From NCBI RefSeq assembly GCF_013359935.1, contig NZ_JABMCB010000190.1, forward strand, positions 186,001-250,000: 64,000 bases of DNA. Direction: 5' to 3'. Both the position numbers and the translations under genes were made by a program. Shown one piece after another: positions 60,211 through 64,000 of this stretch; the stretch's first letter is position 1, and each line of letters opens with the position of its first letter. The notes beneath the pieces were generated by a model. It was not told the origin of the DNA and made no database searches. It worked only from the letters and a program-made list of their open reading frames with translations. Origin of the DNA: Paenibacillus xylanilyticus. Its GTDB lineage: Bacteria > Bacillota > Bacilli > Paenibacillales > Paenibacillaceae.

Positions 60211-60834
60211 ATGAATAAAAAAACAACGCCACCCCGCTCGCCGGGAAGACCCAAAACAGGTGCCGATCAAACATCGGTCCAGTCCAAAATACTGATGACT
60301 GCTTCGCAGTTATTTATGGAATATGGTTATGAACCCGTCTCTCTCCAGCAGATTGCTTCGCAATGCCATGTGACCAAAGCATCCATCTATTACCACTTCT
60401 CCAGCAAACCGGAGCTGTTCACTGTTGCCATTACGCGAATGATGGCCATGGGCATGCAGCAGACTGCGCTTCGACTGGAGGAGCCGGGTACATTGCAGCA
60501 GCGACTGGAGAATGTTGCAGCAGCAAAAATGCAGCAGTCCCACGTGGATACCGAGACCATGATGCGTGAAGCGGAGACCTACCTGAATGCCGATCAGCTC
60601 ACCCAGATCCGTGAAGCCGAGATGCGAATCTTTGATGTTCTCGCTGCACACTTCAAGCAGGAGATGGATAGCGGTTATCTGCGACCCGCCAATTCCATGC
60701 TGCTCGCTCATGCGTTTACGTCCCTGCTTATGCTGGCCAATCGTGAAGATGTACGCACTATGCATGGAAGCATTGAAGAGCTGGCTCATGAGCTGGTTGC
60801 TTTGTTTTTGGATGGAGCTGTTCAGAAAAAGTGA
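60211..60834 (+). CDS. TetR/AcrR family repressor
   Basis: A 207-residue TetR protein: helix-turn-helix VSLQQIASQCHVTKASIYYHF (residues 43-63) and a divergent ligand-binding part. The N-terminal 25 residues are basic and Pro-rich (KKTTPPRSPGRPK), giving an AT-hook-like GRPK. Divergent from the MMPL gene, which it most likely represses. Confidence 0.88.
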   Translation: MNKKTTPPRSPGRPKTGADQTSVQSKILMTASQLFMEYGYEPVSLQQIASQCHVTKASIYYHFSSKPELFTVAITRMMAMGMQQTALRLEEPGTLQQRLENVAAAKMQQSHVDTETMMREAETYLNADQLTQIREAEMRIFDVLAAHFKQEMDSGYLRPANSMLLAHAFTSLLMLANREDVRTMHGSIEELAHELVALFLDGAVQKK

Positions 60835-60956
60835 AGTGTACAGCATTGGAATATACCCATGTCAGTATCCTTGGTCGATGAATTTACATTCCGTAGAGGC
60901 ATAGCATATGTTATTTGTGATGTCTACGCATTTAAATCTTTTAGGAGGAATTACTC

Positions 60957-61532
60957 ATGTCCCAACAAACACCAGCCCCACGTGTTCCCCGTCTGCTTCA
61001 GACAGAACGGATCTATCTGCGTCCATTTGAGACGACGGATGTGGATGCCTATTTCCCCGGACTGTTTGACGCGGAGATGCGCAGGCTTACTGGAACACAG
61101 AACAGTTTTACCCGCACGCAAGTTGGAAAATTTATTGAGAATGCAGGTCAGGATGATTCACGACTCATGCTGCTGATTGCCTTGCAGGACAATGATCAGA
61201 TTATTGGCGAAGTTGCCCTGATGGACATGCATGCCAAGAATCGAAGTGCTCACGTCCGAATCGGCATCGATCGTGCGGAGCACCAGGGCAAGGGCTATGG
61301 CAGCGAAGCGCTGCTGCTGATGCTGGATTACGGTTTTGGCATCTGCAATCTGCACCGAATTGAGCTTGAAGTGTACGCCTTCAACGAGCGGGCCATTCGA
61401 GCGTATGAGAAGCTGGGCTTCCAGCGCGAAGGTACACGAAGAGATGCACTGTACTATAACCATCGATATCATGATGCCATTCTGATGAGTATGCTGGAGC
61501 ATGAGTTCCGGGAAAGACATACCGCAGGATAA
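60957..61532 (+). CDS. GNAT family N-acetyltransferase (RimJ/RimL-like)
   Basis: A 191-residue GNAT protein: RLLQTERIYLRPFETTDVDAY at the start, acetyl-CoA site VRIGIDRAEHQGKGYGSEAL, and NLHRIELEVYAFNERAIRAYEKLGF near the end. Acetylates an unknown protein or small-molecule amine. ATG follows TTTAGGAGG. Its gap to tetR is 120 bases, so it probably has its own promoter. Confidence 0.9.
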   Translation: MSQQTPAPRVPRLLQTERIYLRPFETTDVDAYFPGLFDAEMRRLTGTQNSFTRTQVGKFIENAGQDDSRLMLLIALQDNDQIIGEVALMDMHAKNRSAHVRIGIDRAEHQGKGYGSEALLLMLDYGFGICNLHRIELEVYAFNERAIRAYEKLGFQREGTRRDALYYNHRYHDAILMSMLEHEFRERHTAG

Positions 61533-61591
61533 TTTACAGAGCGAACTCGACAAGATTGAAGTTTAATGTTTGAAAAAAGAAAAAACGGAGA

Positions 61592-62488
61592 CTAATACCC
61601 ATCCCCGGTCAGAAAAGTCAGATGACCCGCCAGCACCGACAGCTCGGCGGGTGTCTTCATATATAATTCGCCATCCGTATCGGCTGACATAGGTGCATCC
61701 GTCCGCAGCTTCAAAGTCGAAGCCTTCAAGTAACTGATACTTTCGTTCTGGGGCTGCCAATCTCCCTCCGGTTTGTGCGAAAGGATCTCTCGCAGCAGAG
61801 GGATGCCCGTCTCATGAATAACAAGGACATCGAGCTCGCCGTCCTGAAGCGCATCCGGGGCAAACGGCAGCGAATTGGTTCCCAGAAACCGCCCGTTAGC
61901 CGCATAGATCATGACGGCTTCGCCTTCCATTGTTTTGCCATCCGCCTCCATCTCGTAATGAAAAGGCTTGGTATTGTTAATGGTTTGCAAGGTACTGATG
62001 AAATAACTGAGCTTGCCCAGCGTACCTTTCAGATTGGAGTTAATATTCTGCGATGTATCACTGATTAATCCGATGCCAAAAAAGTTTGTGAACACCCGGT
62101 CATTAGCCCGCCCAATGTCGATGGATACAGCGTGCCCCTCAAGCATCTGGCGTGCCGCGGTCTCCACATCCGGTGATAGTCCGAGAGAACGCGCAAAATC
62201 ATTACAGGTGCCGCCAGGCAACACCCCGATCAGCGGTGGATTCTGCAAATCAGCCAGTCCATTCACACATTCATGCACCGTACCGTCTCCACCCAAAATA
62301 AACACAACATCAAATTGCTCTCCACGTTCCCGGCACAATGCTTCGCCCTCTCCAGATTCATCTGTGCGAACAATGACGAGTTCACGAACGGCAGGCGCAA
62401 GTACCCCGGCGGCAGTGCCCACAGCATCCACGCGACTCGCTTTTCCGGCATGGTTGTGATGAATTAACAACGCTTTGTTAAATGTCAT
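61592..62488 (-). CDS. Diacylglycerol/sphingosine-type lipid kinase (YegS/BmrU family)
   Basis: A 298-residue lipid kinase: LLIHHNHAGKA, nucleotide motif GGDGTVHECVNGL, PLIGVLPGGTCNDFARSL, and DALQDGELDVLVI near the C-terminus. Phosphorylates diacylglycerol or a similar lipid; B. subtilis relatives are DgkB, BmrU and YtlR. ATG 62488 follows GGAGG. It is preceded by the serpin gene on the same strand. Confidence 0.9.
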   Translation of the reverse strand: MTFNKALLIHHNHAGKASRVDAVGTAAGVLAPAVRELVIVRTDESGEGEALCRERGEQFDVVFILGGDGTVHECVNGLADLQNPPLIGVLPGGTCNDFARSLGLSPDVETAARQMLEGHAVSIDIGRANDRVFTNFFGIGLISDTSQNINSNLKGTLGKLSYFISTLQTINNTKPFHYEMEADGKTMEGEAVMIYAANGRFLGTNSLPFAPDALQDGELDVLVIHETGIPLLREILSHKPEGDWQPQNESISYLKASTLKLRTDAPMSADTDGELYMKTPAELSVLAGHLTFLTGDGY

Positions 62489-62590
62489 CGCTCTCTTCCT
62501 CCGTTCCAATGCTTGTTTACCCTATAACCGCTAGGGTTGAAGCAGTAACAGCCTTAAACCTTAAGCCACTTTCAAAATTCGGGCAACAAG

Positions 62591-63898
62591 TCACTGGGAA
62601 GCCTGCTGTTCGGGGTGGTGAATGGCTCCGGCAAAGACCCATGCTCCGGTTGCCCCATCCACCACTGCAACCATGAATGGACGGTTAACCTCCATCTTGA
62701 CCGGGTCTGTGGGGGGAGCACTCCCAGCCCGCATCTCCACCAATGTTGAGGCAGCCGCTACGGTCCCTTGCTCATTCACTTCCATTACCGCTCGATGAAT
62801 AACTTGACCGATATATGCTTGCCAGTCTGGTCCCCGCGGGATCATTTTCGTAAAATCGGCATCATACGGGTCAAAGGCCTTTTCCATACCAAGCTGCTGT
62901 AAAGCTTTTTTTAGATTGATTCCATACTCGGCGCGAAAACGCGGCAAAGACAAGTCCACCAGCTTAAATTCAGCTTCTTCTTCTTCCAACCTTTTGGGAT
63001 GTTCCTCCAGCTGTTGCTGGACTTCTTCCAATGTACGATCCTCCCTTGGTAGCACAACAAGCAGATGCATTTGTCCGTTCCCATAGGGCAGCCGAATTGC
63101 CTGCCAATCCTCATTTTCCGTGTAATGAAATTGCTTCGACTGTTGCATCATCGGCACAGACACAATGCTTCCATCTGCAAGCAGGAATTCGTCACGTTTT
63201 GTATGCTCAGGTTCAAATTCATTCATCCAATTGCCGTTAAATGCTATGGCATTCACTAGAATCATTAGTGTTTCCGGTACAGGCGGTTCCTGCATCATCT
63301 GAAGAATCTTGCCACGGGTATGCTGTTCCACCCATTGATTAATTTCGTCTTTGGCCCGTTCCGGTTGTGTGTGTAATGGCGAGATTTCGGCTTCAAATGT
63401 CTGCTGTAATGATGCTTTATACACTTCTTCTACCGTAATTCCTTCCTTAATCCACATGGCATTGGCAATCTCGATCTGTATGCCGGCACCTGGATGCGTC
63501 AAGAACTGATGCATTGCTGCTTGGGCAGTACTCAGCTGCTCTTTATTCCATTCCGACCAACCCATCACTTCTGCCATTTCTCGCCGTGTTTCTCCATTAC
63601 TCCCATAGTATGCCATGCCCATCCCCGCTGCGATACTATACGGAGAGATCAGCAGGTTTTCTCCAATCGATGCCTCCTGAGTCCCAAGCTGCCTGATCAG
63701 TTGCAGACCCAACCTGTTCATTGCCTGGATCTGTTCCGGATGGATCTCTTTCAGAAGAGCTCTTCGTTCATCAGCAGATAATTCCTGAATCGGTTTGGTT
63801 TCCATTCTGCTCTGGTCCTCCTGTTCTGAACAACTTGTAATCAACAGCCAACAAACACAACATAATAACAGGTGTAAACATAACCGGGCATGCATCAT
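62591..63898 (-). CDS. Serpin family protease inhibitor, predicted lipoprotein
   Basis: A 435-residue serpin. Residues 1-22 are a signal peptide with lipobox LITSC (Cys23), so the protein should be anchored outside the membrane. Serpin core blocks are NLLISPYSIAAGMGMAYYGS, LVNAIAFNGNWMNEF and ADFTKMI; the reactive-centre hinge EVNEQGTVAAASTLVEM has the small residues needed for loop insertion, and VNRPFMVAVVDGATG follows. The hinge suggests an inhibitory serpin, with the P1 residue near MRAGS. Serpins are uncommon in bacteria. Target protease unknown. Confidence 0.9.
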   Translation of the reverse strand: MMHARLCLHLLLCCVCWLLITSCSEQEDQSRMETKPIQELSADERRALLKEIHPEQIQAMNRLGLQLIRQLGTQEASIGENLLISPYSIAAGMGMAYYGSNGETRREMAEVMGWSEWNKEQLSTAQAAMHQFLTHPGAGIQIEIANAMWIKEGITVEEVYKASLQQTFEAEISPLHTQPERAKDEINQWVEQHTRGKILQMMQEPPVPETLMILVNAIAFNGNWMNEFEPEHTKRDEFLLADGSIVSVPMMQQSKQFHYTENEDWQAIRLPYGNGQMHLLVVLPREDRTLEEVQQQLEEHPKRLEEEEAEFKLVDLSLPRFRAEYGINLKKALQQLGMEKAFDPYDADFTKMIPRGPDWQAYIGQVIHRAVMEVNEQGTVAAASTLVEMRAGSAPPTDPVKMEVNRPFMVAVVDGATGAWVFAGAIHHPEQQASQ

Positions 63899-64000
63899 AA
63901 TCCCCCCATATCCGTAATACTAGATAGCGGTCACGGCAAATGGTTATTTCCCTTTTTTTACTAAACGCAAGATTGAGATGAAAGGTTACTCCGCACCCTA

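Noticed and set aside
1..64000. CRISPR arrays, transposons, prophage, tRNA and rRNA genes
   Set aside because: No regularly spaced repeats, transposase or integrase frames, or tRNA/rRNA sequence patterns were seen on reading the window. A tRNA scan would settle the last point.

Overview
The window looks like a chromosomal segment of an endospore-forming Bacillota, most likely Paenibacillus or a close relative. The reasons are a complete GerA-type germinant-receptor operon, a CbiH60-type cobalamin enzyme, a yclNOPQ-like siderophore importer, a stand-alone nitric oxide synthase oxygenase, a PerR/KatA/Dps set, AGGAGG-type ribosome binding sites and moderate GC content. I see no rRNA, tRNA, CRISPR array, transposase, integrase or phage gene; apart from one duplicated intergenic element this is ordinary chromosome.

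Layout. 1-3400 (minus): the start of a cobalamin operon (promoter, B12 riboswitch, terminator, CbiH60-like ring-contraction enzyme running off the left edge) and uroporphyrinogen-III synthase. 3531-7871 (minus): spore germination operon in the order A-C-D-B with a sigma-G-like promoter. 7963-11737 (minus): catecholate siderophore importer YclNOPQ behind a Fur box. 11923-13706 (minus): BlaI-type repressor, short M56 metallopeptidase and DoxX protein; the blaI operator recurs 42 kb away in front of a DUF3105 gene. 13901-16888 (minus): catalase, a pseudo-receiver regulator and PerR, with PerR-type boxes. 17052-21044: diguanylate cyclase, aldo/keto reductase and hybrid sensor protein. 21305-23890: anaerobic ribonucleotide reductase nrdDG behind an Fnr-type palindrome and two NrdR boxes. 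24136-29817: soluble chemoreceptor, GH3 glycosidase, Rieske oxidoreductase. 30077-37151: PadR-DUF1700-DUF4097 operon, SDR, VOC protein, CDF transporter, quinone-reductase-like flavoprotein, AraC regulator, LiaF-like membrane protein. 37527-41310 (minus): potABCD polyamine importer. 41565-46464: MFS transporter, NUDIX hydrolase, NOS, Dps, HAD hydrolase. 46600-53615 (minus): a second Pot-like ABC importer interleaved with a nucleoside hydrolase and adenine deaminase. 53748-63898: DUF2294 protein, zinc-ribbon membrane protein, DUF3105 protein, second nucleoside hydrolase, MMPL transporter with divergent TetR, GNAT acetyltransferase, lipid kinase and lipoprotein serpin.

How the parts work together. 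Uroporphyrinogen-III synthase feeds tetrapyrrole to the cobalamin pathway. PerR, catalase and Dps share an almost identical 15-bp inverted repeat, so they probably form one peroxide regulon, with NOS directly downstream of dps. The importer, nucleoside hydrolase and adenine deaminase cluster suggests uptake and cleavage of purine nucleosides; the gene for its binding protein lies directly behind a terminator that overlaps an alternative antiterminator hairpin, which points to conditional transcription control by an unidentified signal.

The strongest candidates for new biology are that attenuated purine-cluster leader, the BlaI/M56 regulon whose operator overlaps the -10 of the DUF3105 gene, and the 127-bp structured intergenic repeat present twice. 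All assignments come from reading the sequence; no database search was run.
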